This document shows positions 11,501 through 22,140 of a DNA stretch of 60,000 bases, one piece after another. Numbering within the stretch: the first letter of the stretch is position 1; every line of letters begins with the position of its first letter. The translations under genes were made by a program, and so were the position numbers. The notes under the pieces are model-generated. The model worked only from the letters and a program-made list of their open reading frames with translations, did no database searches and was not told the DNA's origin. Source of the DNA: Membranipora membranacea (lineage: Eukaryota > Bryozoa > Gymnolaemata > Cheilostomatida > Membraniporidae); contig OU612065.1 in the NCBI GenBank assembly GCA_914767715.1, forward strand, positions 17,052,001 to 17,112,000. Direction: 5' to 3'.

Positions 11501-13261
11501 GCTCTCAAGTGCTTTGGCTCTTCACACCTTTCCCAGCAGATAAAGAAAACTTATTTTAGATGAGTGTGTATCAAAAATGCAGACTGATGTTACACCTTTT
11601 GTCCAGTCTAGCGTCATGACCTAAGAAATTTCACCTCAGGGAATTAAAGTTTGAATGAAAAGTTCAGCTCAGCACCGGAATCTAGTATAAAATTGAGTTG
11701 TTCATTCTGTAATGACAATCAGGCTCATTTATATTTCTGTGGCTTACAAGATAATGAAATATCAATTTTGCCGAATTCCTCATCTTGAATATAAACACAG
11801 TAATATTTTCACATGATCAAACCATTCAGGACCTATCTTATAATATGGAAGACTGTCCAAAAATATCATAAAAAGAGGCTTCATCTGGATTGATCAGATG
11901 TCCGACAAATTTTTATTCCGGACAACGTTTGCTGAAAGATATGACTCAGCAGGAAGAAGGAAAAACCATATCCTTCCAGTTTTTATATCGTCCTTTGGTT
12001 TTAGCAGAGTGGGTTGCAGTGGTCAAAAACTGCAGATCTTATAATTTTGCTATAAAATGTTCCGTCTACTTGAAGTCCCAAGTGGCTGATGATATGATAA
12101 TTCAAATTTTAGTATCAAAATCTGTCAAAAAATAATTGTAGTCAGGATTAAATGAAAGTGATTAAAATAAAGAGATAGCTACTACATACCAACGCATTCA
12201 TTAGCCTCCTTGTTGGTTGCCTGGCTCCATGGTCGATCAAAGTAGAAATCCTTACACCTGTCGCAGTCAGCCCCGGCTGTGTTATGCTGACACTCACATC
12301 TCGTCTGTCCTATGGTGTCTGTACTACACTTACTGGCGTGGCCGTTACACTTACATCTGCCTCCAAGGATCAACTCAGACAAGGAATAGTAATTGTCCTC
12401 TCGTTCTGTTACTAGCTCATTAGGCGAGCTCAGACGGTGGAATACGACCTTAATGTCGGTGACAGTTACCCAGTCCTGCAGAATTGGACTATTGTCAAGA
12501 TTGTGAGCTGATGGTCTGCCCTCAGCTAACGAGAAAGCGATCCTCTTGTTAGTGTAAGGGTTTGAGTTGCTGTATTGGTTTTTACAAATAGCTGCCTGCT
12601 CGTTAGCTTTGAGAATAATCCCGTTTTCTTCCATGTTGTACATTTCATCACATTCTGAGGAGTAGTATTGTAGTGGTACCCAGCGCCGTCCGTTGTCTGC
12701 GCTCTTATAAATCACCATAGATTCTGGTAACTTATTGCAGAAGGGTAGAATGATATAGGACAAGAGATATTTCTTTCCCAGAGAGATTGTTAGTGTGGCG
12801 TTGTTCAGTGTAGAGGATTCGTTGAAGATTTGTGAAACCCAGCACGATTTCTGGTTAGAGTCCACTACATAACTAGCAGGGTTCATTCTCTCGATGTGAT
12901 TGGAATCGCAGATATAGCATTGTCTCATTTCACCACCCAGAGGGCTGGCCACTCTATTGCAGTAACGATTAGGAGGCGTCCCGCATGTTGATGTGGCTTC
13001 TACTTGCTTTCTAATAGCAAAGTTACCAAACTCAGAAACGTCACATTTTCTTGCTTTACCACCGACACCGTAGCATGGGTTTGTGTCAGGTATCCCGTTT
13101 CTCTGTGCTTCTGCTGCCCTCCTGTAGGCAGCATTAAAACTGGCAGACCGCTGGTAGCTCAGACTTGGTGTGTCTCTGTTGTTTGCTCCATCTCGCTTTC
13201 CAGCCTCGGATAATGTCAAGAAAGTTACAATAGGAATGATAAGCTGATAAAATTTAGTCAT
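5232..13261 (-). CDS. Netrin, complete six-exon gene with a doubled LE-2 domain
   Basis: Secreted laminin-related axon-guidance ligand; known netrins bind DCC/neogenin and UNC5 receptors. Coding exons on the minus strand: 13261-12190, 10121-9933, 9854-9666, 8279-8133, 6023-5871, 5578-5232. Every intron is GT-AG and every junction is phase 1; the sum is 2097 nt, i.e. 698 aa plus stop (635 aa with only one LE-2). Human netrin-1 is about 604 aa. Order: hydrophobic signal peptide (residues 1-20), laminin N-terminal domain VI (about 40-300), LE-1 (303-357, ends NECV), LE-2a (358-420), LE-2b (421-483), LE-3 (484-532), a Lys/Asp/Pro-rich linker, then the C-terminal NTR domain with RKYC and HCKCPKIRL as in netrins. 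The start is the ATG before the signal peptide. It is closer to netrin-1/3 than to netrin-4 or netrin-G, because it has three LE types and a basic NTR; the exact paralogue cannot be named by eye. Confidence 0.95.
5871..6023 (-). CDS. Netrin exon 5: linker and start of NTR domain
   Basis: A 153 nt exon, phase 1 at both ends. The first part is a low-complexity hydrophilic linker with PDDN repeated (KPDDNTKIKPDDNEKP); then SCGQC and STKLDLRKYC begin the C-terminal netrin (NTR) module. Acceptor TTATCAG, donor G|GTAGGT. Confidence 0.88.
6024..8132 (-). other. Netrin intron 4
   Basis: No coding exon is needed here, since the flanking exons join in frame. It holds a perfect 13 bp inverted repeat (7642-7654 and 7745-7757, GTCCCTAGTAGCA and its complement). 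A weak exon-like stretch near 6410-6465 on the minus strand lacks a good donor. Confidence 0.5.
7642..7757. repeat. 13 bp inverted repeat spaced by 90 bp
   Basis: GTCCCTAGTAGCA at 7642-7654 is matched exactly by its reverse complement at 7745-7757. It could be the ends of a small MITE-like insertion in the netrin intron. No target-site duplication was identified. Confidence 0.5.
8133..8279 (-). CDS. Netrin exon 4: LE-3
   Basis: A 147 nt exon (49 codons) in phase 1, acceptor TTTTTCAG, donor GTAAGT. It encodes CQCHPYGSMGKSC, then CVCKEGVAGLKCDRCKPGY and ends SQPCQ, which is the shortened third LE repeat of netrins. It joins directly in frame to the linker exon at 6023. Confidence 0.9.
8280..9665 (-). 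other. Netrin intron 3
   Basis: A 1.4 kb intron between LE-2b and LE-3. No further LE-like exon was found on either strand. Confidence 0.5.
9666..9854 (-). CDS. Netrin exon 3, LE-2 copy b (canonical copy)
   Basis: A second 189 nt, phase-1-to-phase-1 exon encoding 63 residues with the same eight-cysteine layout (starts ACNCNLHSKKC, contains CLNCRHNTAGNNC, HYCKEGYYRD and PITHRRACK). It is about 67% identical (42 of 63) to the preceding exon and nearer to vertebrate netrin LE-2. The intron between the two copies is only 78 bp (9855-9932). Acceptor TTTTACAG and donor G|GTAAC are intact, so there is no sign that either copy is dead. Confidence 0.9.
9933..10121 (-). CDS. Netrin exon 2, LE-2 copy a (divergent copy)
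   Basis: A 189 nt exon, phase 1 at both ends, encoding a 63-residue laminin-EGF repeat with eight cysteines (starts ACNCNLHSDKC, contains NCRHNTAGVNC, ends SHRQACR). The acceptor is TTTTACAG and the donor is G|GTAAGAG. Its sequence departs from ordinary netrin LE-2 near the end (VPMSHRQ rather than the usual KPITHRK), so it appears to be the more derived of the two copies. It can be included, skipped or swapped without changing the reading frame. Confidence 0.9.
10122..12189 (-). other. Netrin intron 1
   Basis: A 2.1 kb intron between the first coding exon and LE-2a. It contains a short GACA/GACG microsatellite near 10.44-10.46 kb and no third LE-2-like copy that could be seen. Confidence 0.5.
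12190..13261 (-). CDS. Netrin coding exon 1: signal peptide, laminin VI domain, LE-1
   Basis: This 1072 nt exon carries the start codon, signal peptide, the whole laminin N-terminal domain and the first LE repeat. Seen here: the NPCYGVGGKARKC and RYCNRVASPLGG stretches typical of netrin domain VI, then CKCNGHASKC opening LE-1 and CQHNTAGADCDRC inside it. The donor follows NECV (GTATGT) in phase 1. Encoding domain VI and LE-1 in a single large exon is common in netrin genes. The intron behind it (10122-12189, 2.1 kb) shows no further exon. Confidence 0.93.
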
Positions 13262-16200
13262 TTTGATTGTAATATCTGTGTGATAAATATACCATGCAGC
13301 AGATCAGTAATCTGGTGTAACGAGCTAGTATCCAAAAATTAGATCTTAAGCTGATCCCTCTAAATCTTCTATCAATTTGTAAGCTTTGGGATAAAACACT
13401 TATTTTGGAAGTTCTTATCACAAGTTACAGCAGGTGTGAGAATTATGTCTATCAATTTAGATTCTTATCAGTCTGATTATATCAACCGAAATGATAGATA
13501 AACATGAATGATACAAGCCATGTAGTTTTCTGCTTGAGAAGGTTTCGACCAATCGCAGTGTCTGATTGGCTTATCTTGTAAGAGGCGGTGCCTATCAGGT
13601 TAATCTATGGGATTTCTGTAGATGGCATATCTACTCAAAAGATTTCTATCCTGTAAAACATGGAATTCCTTCCAAATCAACTGACATGAAGCTTTGACAC
13701 AACAATTCACTCTGACAAAAACACTTTGCTGGCCTTATTGTGACACAAACAAATATGATACATCTAACTCGTGAATTATACATCATGAGGCTAATTATAG
13801 CCCACTCTTTTGCTCGATATTTTATTTTCTGAGCGAAAAAAAAACGATCATCACAACCTTGAGAAGACAACAAAAAATTTCCTAGCTTGGTGACAGAATT
13901 TGCGTGGCATCAAAGTCAGCATAGGATAGCTCAGTGTTTACTCTTGTGCAGAAGGGCGAGTTAATTTACCAACTAGCTAAAGATGTTTTGAAACTCTTTA
14001 CATGAGATAATCATCTCACAAAATGATGAATTTATTAGAACTACTAATTTGATAACATTTAGCTCCAGGACATGTTTAACTTATTCACATATTTGTGGTG
14101 CTGATATTTGCTCACTATTAAATCCTCAGATATTACCGACTCAACGGCTTATGTTGGTCGGATAACTTCAAATCAAACGTAAGTTTACACAACATTTAGA
14201 CAGTTTTAGATGGGGACAAAATATGGAAACCTTACAAGCATTTTTCGTATGTTTTCTTTACCGTGACATCATTTAGTATGTGTATACTACACATACCTAA
14301 TCAGTAGAGTCATCCCCAGAATTATTGAATAAGATTTTGGGTATAGAGTTTGATATGTTATTCACAAGAATGGCTTCTGATATTAGTGTATATTGAATCA
14401 TGATGAAAATGATTTAATATAAGGTCTTACAAGAAATAACACCATATCTCATTTGACATCTAAACAAATAGCTACTGATTCCAATAGTCATCGCTGCATA
14501 TTCATACATGCAACAGAGCTAAATAACCAGATATGTTGTATAGACTTGTCACGTGGCTACTTTTTTTGGTTGTGGGGGCCTCAAAACAAAGTCTAGTATA
14601 GGCCAGGTATAGAATCACGATGACCAAAATCTACAATATCCTGCAGCCATCAGATATGGACTTGCTTATTTGTCTTTCCGATCACTGAGCACTGAACCTG
14701 TCTGTATTGGTCCTATGAGGATCAAGCGATCAGATAAAATTCATCGATCTGGCGACCGAGAGACACAGTTGCATCCTGAAGCACATTCCAACAGTTCAAT
14801 ATATTAACCTATATCAGATATTTATGAATGAGTCTACGAATGACCAAATATACTAGAATCTTGCCTTGTATCATGATTCTTGAGAGAGGGCATGAGGCCA
14901 CTTCCTATTAGTGGGTAACAGTTTGACAGCTCACTTTATTGAAAGACACAACAGCACATAAACTGATTCTCTTGATGGGAACACTGCAATGTTTCCACTT
15001 TCAAATTTAGTCACACAGGAGCTTTGTGAGAGGTGAAGAAGCTTTCACTTGACACATCCTTTTGTTTGTAGCTGTCAAATCATTTAAGTTTTCCATTATT
15101 TTGTTTACCTTTTTGAAAATAAATGTGGCAGAAGAAAATATTTTGGTTAATGAGTCAGTAAGGAATGTGAAGAGCCTCAAAAGATGCGACCAGCGCTGGG
15201 GAAATATTGAGAAATGAAGTTAAACATACCTCCTCCTTGGCATGAGAAGTTTACATAGAGCTCATATTCATAGCTGGTGCACAATACTTTAAATTGAAGC
15301 TCAATTGTATCAATGTACACAAACTGGTGGCAGGCGCACAGAAGTAAAGGGAGATTTAAAATTAATATCTTTCAGTGTCAGACTAATTAGGATTAAACTT
15401 TCTGTTCACAGCTTCCGAAAAGCCATCAATGCAGCACTATTTGTGTTAAGTCACTATGAACCTAAACAAGCAAATACGCATTCTTTCATTTTTAGACCGA
15501 AGAGTAAAATAACCTGTTAAAAGATCCACTTTTGAACTACTGGGAAATTAAAACTTGTTTGTTCAAAGACTCAAGGCTTGAGAATAACATCGGCTAGGTG
15601 TTTGCTTGTACCAGTACACTTCAATGTGAAGCATGTCAAAGCTGGCTGAATAAGCTGAAAAAGTAAATAATATTTTTACACTATTATTATTGGTTTTGAT
15701 TACTGTTTGACAGCTGATAAACTCTATGCTCTCTTATTGTGTATCCCCAGTTAAAATGTTTTCTATATTTATCTAAATTATTATTGAGTGAAATGACCCC
15801 TAAACCTATTGATCTGTATGGAAAGGTGTTAATCATAGGGAACTATGAAACAAGAGGTTTACAATTCCTTCTAAGTACTGGCTTACTGAAAGACATACAT
15901 TGCACATGGTTGACAGAGACACGAATGTGTCAATTTTATGTCTTCTCAATGAAAGGTGTGACAAATACATGACAGATTTTCTCACTGAAACCATTGGATT
16001 AATGGAATTAAATTGATGCATTGCGTTTTTAATCCTTTAGCTGTTTGTGAGTATGATATGAAGTTAATCTCACGGCGCATAAGTTTGAGTAATAATGACT
16101 AAAACTTCCTTTATGAGAACACAAGACAATTTATCAGCAATTCTATTTATAACCTCCTGCCATCCGCCCTCACCCTTACCACACAAATAAGGCTGTGTCA

Positions 16201-17800
16201 CTCAAATAAATTGGGTAATTTTTATTTTTTCAAATGCAGGAAAATATCCAACTTCATGCTTATCAAACATTGGTAGTTTTTCCTTAGTCAGTGGACCGTC
16301 GGGCGGTTTGCAAGAGTCTGGGGGGCTCAGACTAGTGTTTTTGCTGTTACTATTAACACCTACAATTGTTCCACCCGGAACCAGATTTAGATAGCTATTG
16401 AATGAAATCTAATGAGCGAAATTCATCTCATGTCTCAAGAGGAAAGGAAACCAAAACGTATATTATTCTTGAAAGGAACCAAAATGTCATTAAATCTCAC
16501 AATTAGCCTCAAGTGGACGTGGTAATTGCTTGACTTTTGGTATAGCCATAAAAAGGGAAGTACGAGAACTGGTCTCGACTCGGGTGTTCACAGGTAAGTC
16601 CCCGTAAATTGTTTGCAGGAAATAGAAGCTCAGAAGGCAGTAGGTCTTCTGTGAGCAATAATAATTTCTCTTATAACCTGTTACACCTGTTTAAATTAAA
16701 CATAATGGTTTGTTTACCTCAAGCTAGTAGCATAGTGCGATGGAAACACTTGACTGTGGATAGCTGCCCCAATCTGAATGATTTGAGATCCTACGAGTGG
16801 CCCATTCAACAAACTCAAGTGTGCACGTGCAGTGGCTAGTTATATTTTAAACATTTTGTTTAGAGTAAAAAGTAATTAAGTTACTGCTGTATGTCAACAC
16901 ATGCAGCTGTGAAGTTCTCATAGTTTACATAATATTATTCTTGACATTCATTTTGAAATCGCCAGCCATCATGTGAATCAAAAGTCAGACGGATGGACAG
17001 TTTTTGTCCTTGTGTGACCTGGAAACTGTCAAGTTTGAGATTTGGTTTGTAATCAGCTACAGTGAGATAAAAATTTTGTTTGTTAGGTTGTTTGCCAGAG
17101 CAACGGTATTGTAAAAAAACAGTTGTAATCTCCTCTTTTTTATTTTAAAGTACATGATGATGACATTATTGCTACAAGTTTCAACAAGGTCATTGAAGGC
17201 AACTCCGAAACTCAAAATATCTGCATTTCAATTCAGGAACTGCAATAAAGACATATTTGGCTTATCGTGTTAACTTGGATACATTTCTTGCACATCAAGA
17301 ACTATGATTACCGGAACTACCCATGCAATTTATAGAGTTTAGGCAGCACAGAAGATCGTCCAATAGCAAACTAAGGGACTATTGGCTATTGGCTAAGATC
17401 AAAGTGTCACTGCCAATGGCCGATCAGTGCCAGTTCAGTTTTGGCAGCTTGCTGCACACTTGTGATTAGGAGGTCCTCTATGGCCTCACCTCTAGGATGC
17501 ATTCTAGTTTTCTAGAATGTATCACATTCTCAGTATGAGGATTAGGGCACCTTGCGTCCCTCTTTAGGGGCAGCCCAATTTTCTGTTTCTTAGCAAACAG
17601 CAGGGACTGAGTATGACTTTTTGCAGAATTTTGAATTTGATTCATGACAGTAGTTATCTTTTCCTTCTTAAATAACAGACAACTCCAATAAACAGTATGA
17701 TGTTTGTGGTAAATTGCAACCAATGAACTAAACCTAGTTCATTGTTGCAACAAGGTGTTTGAGACAATACTTCCTGATAGTTACTCACTTGTATATTGAT
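13262..17800. other. Region upstream of netrin, no gene recognised
   Basis: This holds the netrin 5' flank. No TATA box or CpG-rich promoter is obvious; CCAAT/ATTGG motifs occur near 13.55-13.57 kb. A copy of the GC-rich AGTCTG-GGCTCAGACTA element lies at about 16297-16335. The remaining open frames are short and show no conserved motif. Confidence 0.4.
16297..16335 (+). repeat. Dispersed GC-rich element, copy 1
   Basis: Contains CGTCGGGC, then AAGAGTCTGG and GGGGCTCAGACTA, shared with 22866-22925 (+) and 43199-43257 (minus). Part of a short interspersed family of unknown nature. Confidence 0.5.
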
Positions 17801-17819
17801 CGCTTCTTCTGGTGAAGGT

Positions 17820-18240
17820 TCCAGTGATGTGTCAGGCTCGTGTAAGGTAAACGTTCCGAGTCATCAACCATTTGTCAGCGAACCATCTCTGCTGGAACCT
17901 TAACCTGCCACCGGTGGAACTACAAGTAGTGAGCAATCGCAACAAAGATTATTCCAAAGTTTAGCTGTTGAAATAATGAAGCTCTTTTTGTGGAGGTCAG
18001 TGTTGCAGTGAGGTATAAAGTACTGCTGACCATGTCTCCGGCTGCCAGTAGAAAGGTGGTGGAGGCTTATGAAGTCAGTGATGTCGGTAGCAACTTCGTT
18101 GAAATGGATGGCCGAGTCTTCTGCGTTGTCTTCTAGCAGCGAGTGGTTGCCAGTCGAGGCTCTCTGTTAGACTGGTGGTGCTCGTCTTATGGTCTGTCCT
18201 AGTAGGTTGGTAGGGTATTGTAACTTGGCTTCGTATTTTA
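17820..18240 (-). mobile_element. Degraded LINE, 3' fragment of the ORF2 C-terminus
   Basis: On the minus strand a frame reads through HLSTGSRRHGQQYFIPHC and NTDLHKKSFIISTAKLWNNL and then decays to a stop near 17.9 kb. This pattern (basic/aromatic strand, then SF-x-P/S-x-T-x-x-LWN) is the post-reverse-transcriptase tail of CR1/jockey-type LINEs, also seen in the larger element at 30 kb. No reverse transcriptase motif is attached. It appears old, 5'-truncated and dead. Confidence 0.55.
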
Positions 18241-18557
18241 AAAAATACATTTAATTTTGTTAGATAAAATTTAGATTAAATATAAACATTTAGGATTTCA
18301 GCAAGAAAAGATGCTATTTTATAATCAGTTTTTGAAATCCATAGAGTACATAAAGCTAAGAGTACTCCTTGCATAAAGTGTTATATTTACTTAAAAGTTG
18401 GCGGCAGTGTGACTTCTTGACCTCGAATTAGAAATCAGTATGAATTATCCCAGTATCCAGGGCTATATCCACGGTTTTAAAGTGGTTGGACCAAGCGGGG
18501 TGGGTGCGGAAGGGGCGCTGTTGTGCCTTCCCACAGGGGGGGGGGACAGTATGGGTA

Positions 18558-18657
18558 AATATTTTCAAAAATATTTTCAAAAATACAGGCGAAAATACAG
18601 GCAATATACAGGCAAAATACAGGCAAAACACAGGCAAAATACAGGCAAAAATACAGT
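18558..18657 (+). repeat. Minisatellite, about 10-11 bp unit
   Basis: Tandem units close to ATACAGGCAAA (about seven) preceded by two ATATTTTCAAAA units, next to a G run (18537-18544). Because the unit lacks stops it creates overlapping open frames on both strands rich in Tyr/Lys/Gln or in Cys/Phe; these are repeat artefacts. Confidence 0.85.
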
Positions 18658-21054
18658 CCATTATGGGGGGTGGAGCAGATGGCCATAGGGCCCACCCTTG
18701 TCATAGCAATGGCATAAGGCAGTCCATTCATGAGGTGCGACGTAACTCAGCGATAAACTCTTGACTTAAGGATAGACAGATTATGTACAAAAGTTTTCTT
18801 GTCTTGCGTGGGTGCAAACTTTATTTGGTAGTCATCTCAAATTGAGAATTGCTGTGAATATTCACAAGTTTCAGTTTTACAATTATTGATGACTTTTGAA
18901 CCTTATAACTTATAGAAACTGACAAAACTGAAAATTAATGCTGTCTTGTATATCCATATTAAATATTGGAATTATTTAGAGGTTTTTCAAAATTGACCTT
19001 TAAAAAACTGTTTGGGCCAGGCCTGCTAAATGCTGATTTGAAACTAACCGTCATCAGTCAATCAGACTAAGCTGCACCATATTATATCTAATAAAAACGA
19101 GACAATTATGACATCATCATCGCCACGGAGTAGGGGCATCCCAGATCAATTTTAATCCAATTGCCTGCATCCCAGTTGCTCCAAATGCAAGCAAATGGAC
19201 CAAACTTGTTCTAGGGCATCCCTGCCTATTGGGTAATAAAATAATGCGTGTTTTGTTTAGCCTGTGCTTGGGTTATGAGCTCCTGAATTAGGATGAGACA
19301 ACTCTAGAATGTGTTTAATTTGAGTAATACTCTTATCCGGGATTACGAGATATTGGACATTTGGGACATACATTGTCCCAAACTCCCTTATTTATAGCAC
19401 CATGATGTTATACAATTTTCTGGCTATATGCCAAACAATATGTTGAATTCTTGACAGAATCGGTAGACAATCACAACCCAACGGACCAACACCCAACTCA
19501 GTTTGCCAACCATTGTCAGCATAAATAATAAGTCTTTACTTGGCCATAAAGATAGTATATCTGTGCAACTGCCTGTCATTGATTAGTGAAGCACTTTTAT
19601 AGGATGTCAAGTGTCCCATTAAACCTTTCAAAATCAATTTTCTTTTCCATTATCTTATCTCGTACTGTGTGGGTGCGACATAAATTCCAGGAAAATCTAA
19701 AAAAGTACAAATGGCAATTATCAGATGATCCAGTTACTAATTATATTAGTTGTCGTATATGTTAATGGCAATTGTGGACATTTTGACGTGCTTGGATCAG
19801 TGGAGAGGCTAGCCTGGGCAGCTAGGATGTGTGGTTGTCCCATACTAAATATTTGAGGGCGCTCCACGTTGTTTTTTATCCATGAAGATAACTTGATGGG
19901 AGTATGATGAGGCCTGATGAAAGACATCTTCATACTCTGTTTCAAATTGGGGTATAATTATAACTTATGATTCAGTAAGTATGTTCATACGGAGAATGAC
20001 AGGGTCTATGATTTTTTGCTTTTTGGTTACAGACCATTCCTTTTGTTACTTCTTCATTGGAGTGGTTGACGTAGATTTGGTAATTCAGTAGCTCCTCGAA
20101 GATGCTACTTCCTGTGCCATCTGCAGTTTTATCAAATCGTTGTACTGTATTGGTGCCATATTTTGACATCCCAAATGTAATAATAATTTTTCAACTTGGA
20201 ATCTATCATGATTTATACACTTTCCAATGATTTGACATCTAATCTTCATCTGGTATATGATATCCAGATACAGAGATCTTAGATCCTCTTCTATCTTATA
20301 AAATTTGCATTCCTCTGAGAAAGGGATGCCCCCTGGATCTATACTGGAACTAAGTATCTCAACTGGAAATAATCATATATTGCAAGTGCGTGCTGTGCTC
20401 ATGTAAACATTAGCTTGAAGTTTAATCAATTACCATATCACCTATAATCAATGAATATCCCCCACCATATAGTGTATTATTATCTGCTCAAGCAACAGCG
20501 CTACCTACCGGTGGTGTTTTATATATCAAGTTCTCATTATGTAGATTCTCACCCAGGCAGTTGGACACCCATATTCATAGCTCATCATCATATTGAAATA
20601 AAGGTGTACATAAGAGCTCCAATCATTATCGAGCTGAGTATCTTGGCAGTTGGTCAACGGGATACGTGAGCTGACACCTACAGCATTTATTTATAAATAG
20701 ACATTGTTATCATTATCATTTACATTGTGATAATAATATTCAGTAAGAAGAAAAACAGTTACGTCAGCCACACCAACGACACTCATATATATAAACATGG
20801 ATATATGGATGGTGTAAGCTCATTATCACAACACTCGGTATATGGACTGACAGCTCTGCACAAGCAGCATTAGAACAATCAATGCTAAGTGAATCAGCTC
20901 AAGAATATTGTTTTTATCTACAATCCTGACTTGACAATAAGAGTTAAAGAGACTATATTAATTGGTTGAAAGTCAGCAGACTGGTCCTATAATAGTCTAC
21001 ATGCAGCACCATTAGCTTCTGCAGAAATATATTGACAAGTTGGATACGAGTAAG
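18658..21054. other. Intergenic region with two unassigned adjacent ORFs
   Basis: Mostly non-coding. On the minus strand two neighbouring open frames (20169-19972, 65 aa from an ATG; and 19945-19721, 74 aa) have protein-like composition, with FEELLNYQIYVNHSNEEV in the first. Neither resembles a known family, and they lie in different frames. They could be remnants of a mobile element or chance. Confidence 0.35.
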
Positions 21055-22140
21055 ATGACAACTCAACTGATACAAACCAAGGAACAACTGGTGCAGAGAG
21101 AGTTAGCGGAATGTTACGAGATAAAGAAAGAACTAGGTGAAGGGACATATGGTAAGGTTTATAATGTTACCTGCAAGCGGACAAGACAACAGCTAGCTCT
21201 CAAACAGCTGAGGAAGAGTAAAGTGGCCTTCAAAGACTTTAAACGTGAACTGAATTACAGCTATTTCCTATCTGCACACCCAAACATTGTTACCACATAT
21301 GCCGTGGCTTTCCAGACTGTAGATTCATGGATATTCCTGCAAGAGCTCGGTCCAGATGGTGATTTATTAGACGCTATTAAACCTGGTGTAGGTATAGGCA
21401 TTGAGCCTACAAAAAAGGTGCTACAACAGCTGATCAATGCGCTCTCATTCATGCACAGCAAAAATCTGTGCCACCGTGACATCAAACCCGAGAACCTCGT
21501 CATATTTGACAAAACTAAATGGCTCGTCAAGCTCATGGACTTCGGGCTGACATGTAAAGTGGATGCCATAGTGAGACGAAGCTCTGGTAACAATCCCTAC
21601 ACTCCTCCTGAGATCTGTGATGTCGTCTGTAATGAGAGTTTTACTTCTAGCAAGAGCACTGACATTTGGCAAACAGGTGTTACCGTGTACTGTTTGCTAA
21701 CCGGAACATTTCCATGGGATGAAGCTTGCTCTAAGAGTGACAAAGCATATAACTCGTTTCACAACTGGTGCAGTCATCGAACGCCTAACGTGCCCCTGAG
21801 GTGGCAGCGCTTCAGTGAGAAACTGCTAAAAATGTTCAGGAAAATATTCAACCCAAACCGTGACGATCGTTGCAGTATCAACAGCTTGAAGAAGTACGTC
21901 GACGCTGAATGGTCAGCCAATCACAAAACACTAGCATCGCTGTCCGATGGCTCTAGCAATTTGACAGCTGACAGTACAGACAATAAAGAGGCAAAACAGG
22001 CCTTACAGAGCCAGCTCACGGAACACGGTATACCTACAAAAGTTACCAAGTCATATCGTAAAGCTAGAGTTACTGAGTGGATACAAAGTATAAATGTCAC
22101 ATGCTCAGGGCAGATCAGACAGTCACCCGCTACTCTTTGA
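21055..22140 (+). CDS. Ser/Thr protein kinase, SBK-type, intronless
   Basis: A single uninterrupted frame of 361 aa starting at ATG 21055; the frame is also open upstream, from a TTG at 21040. Kinase landmarks: glycine loop GEGTYGKV (28-35), ATP-binding Lys50 in LALKQL, catalytic HRDIKPEN (140-147), DFG in LMDFGLT (162-164), and PPE (184-186) in place of the usual APE. The catalytic core ends near residue 285. A C-terminal tail of about 75 residues follows, hydrophilic at first and then with a Lys/Arg-rich segment (TKSYRKARVTEWI). The HPNIV, QELGPDGDLLDAI and NNPYTPPEI segments resemble SH3-binding-domain kinases (SBK1/SBK2 group) more than other families. All catalytic residues are present, so it should be active. 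The lack of introns, in contrast to every other gene here, may reflect an old retrocopy or an intron-poor family. Confidence 0.88.
   Translation: MTTQLIQTKEQLVQRELAECYEIKKELGEGTYGKVYNVTCKRTRQQLALKQLRKSKVAFKDFKRELNYSYFLSAHPNIVTTYAVAFQTVDSWIFLQELGPDGDLLDAIKPGVGIGIEPTKKVLQQLINALSFMHSKNLCHRDIKPENLVIFDKTKWLVKLMDFGLTCKVDAIVRRSSGNNPYTPPEICDVVCNESFTSSKSTDIWQTGVTVYCLLTGTFPWDEACSKSDKAYNSFHNWCSHRTPNVPLRWQRFSEKLLKMFRKIFNPNRDDRCSINSLKKYVDAEWSANHKTLASLSDGSSNLTADSTDNKEAKQALQSQLTEHGIPTKVTKSYRKARVTEWIQSINVTCSGQIRQSPATL

Noticed and set aside
18428-18764. Four overlapping open frames on both strands around 18.43-18.76 kb
   Set aside because: They arise from the stop-free minisatellite and the G run; composition is repetitive (YRQNTGK-like or CLYFACILP-like) with no other support.
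21261-21672. Minus-strand ORFs inside the kinase
   Set aside because: Antisense shadows of a clearly coding frame.
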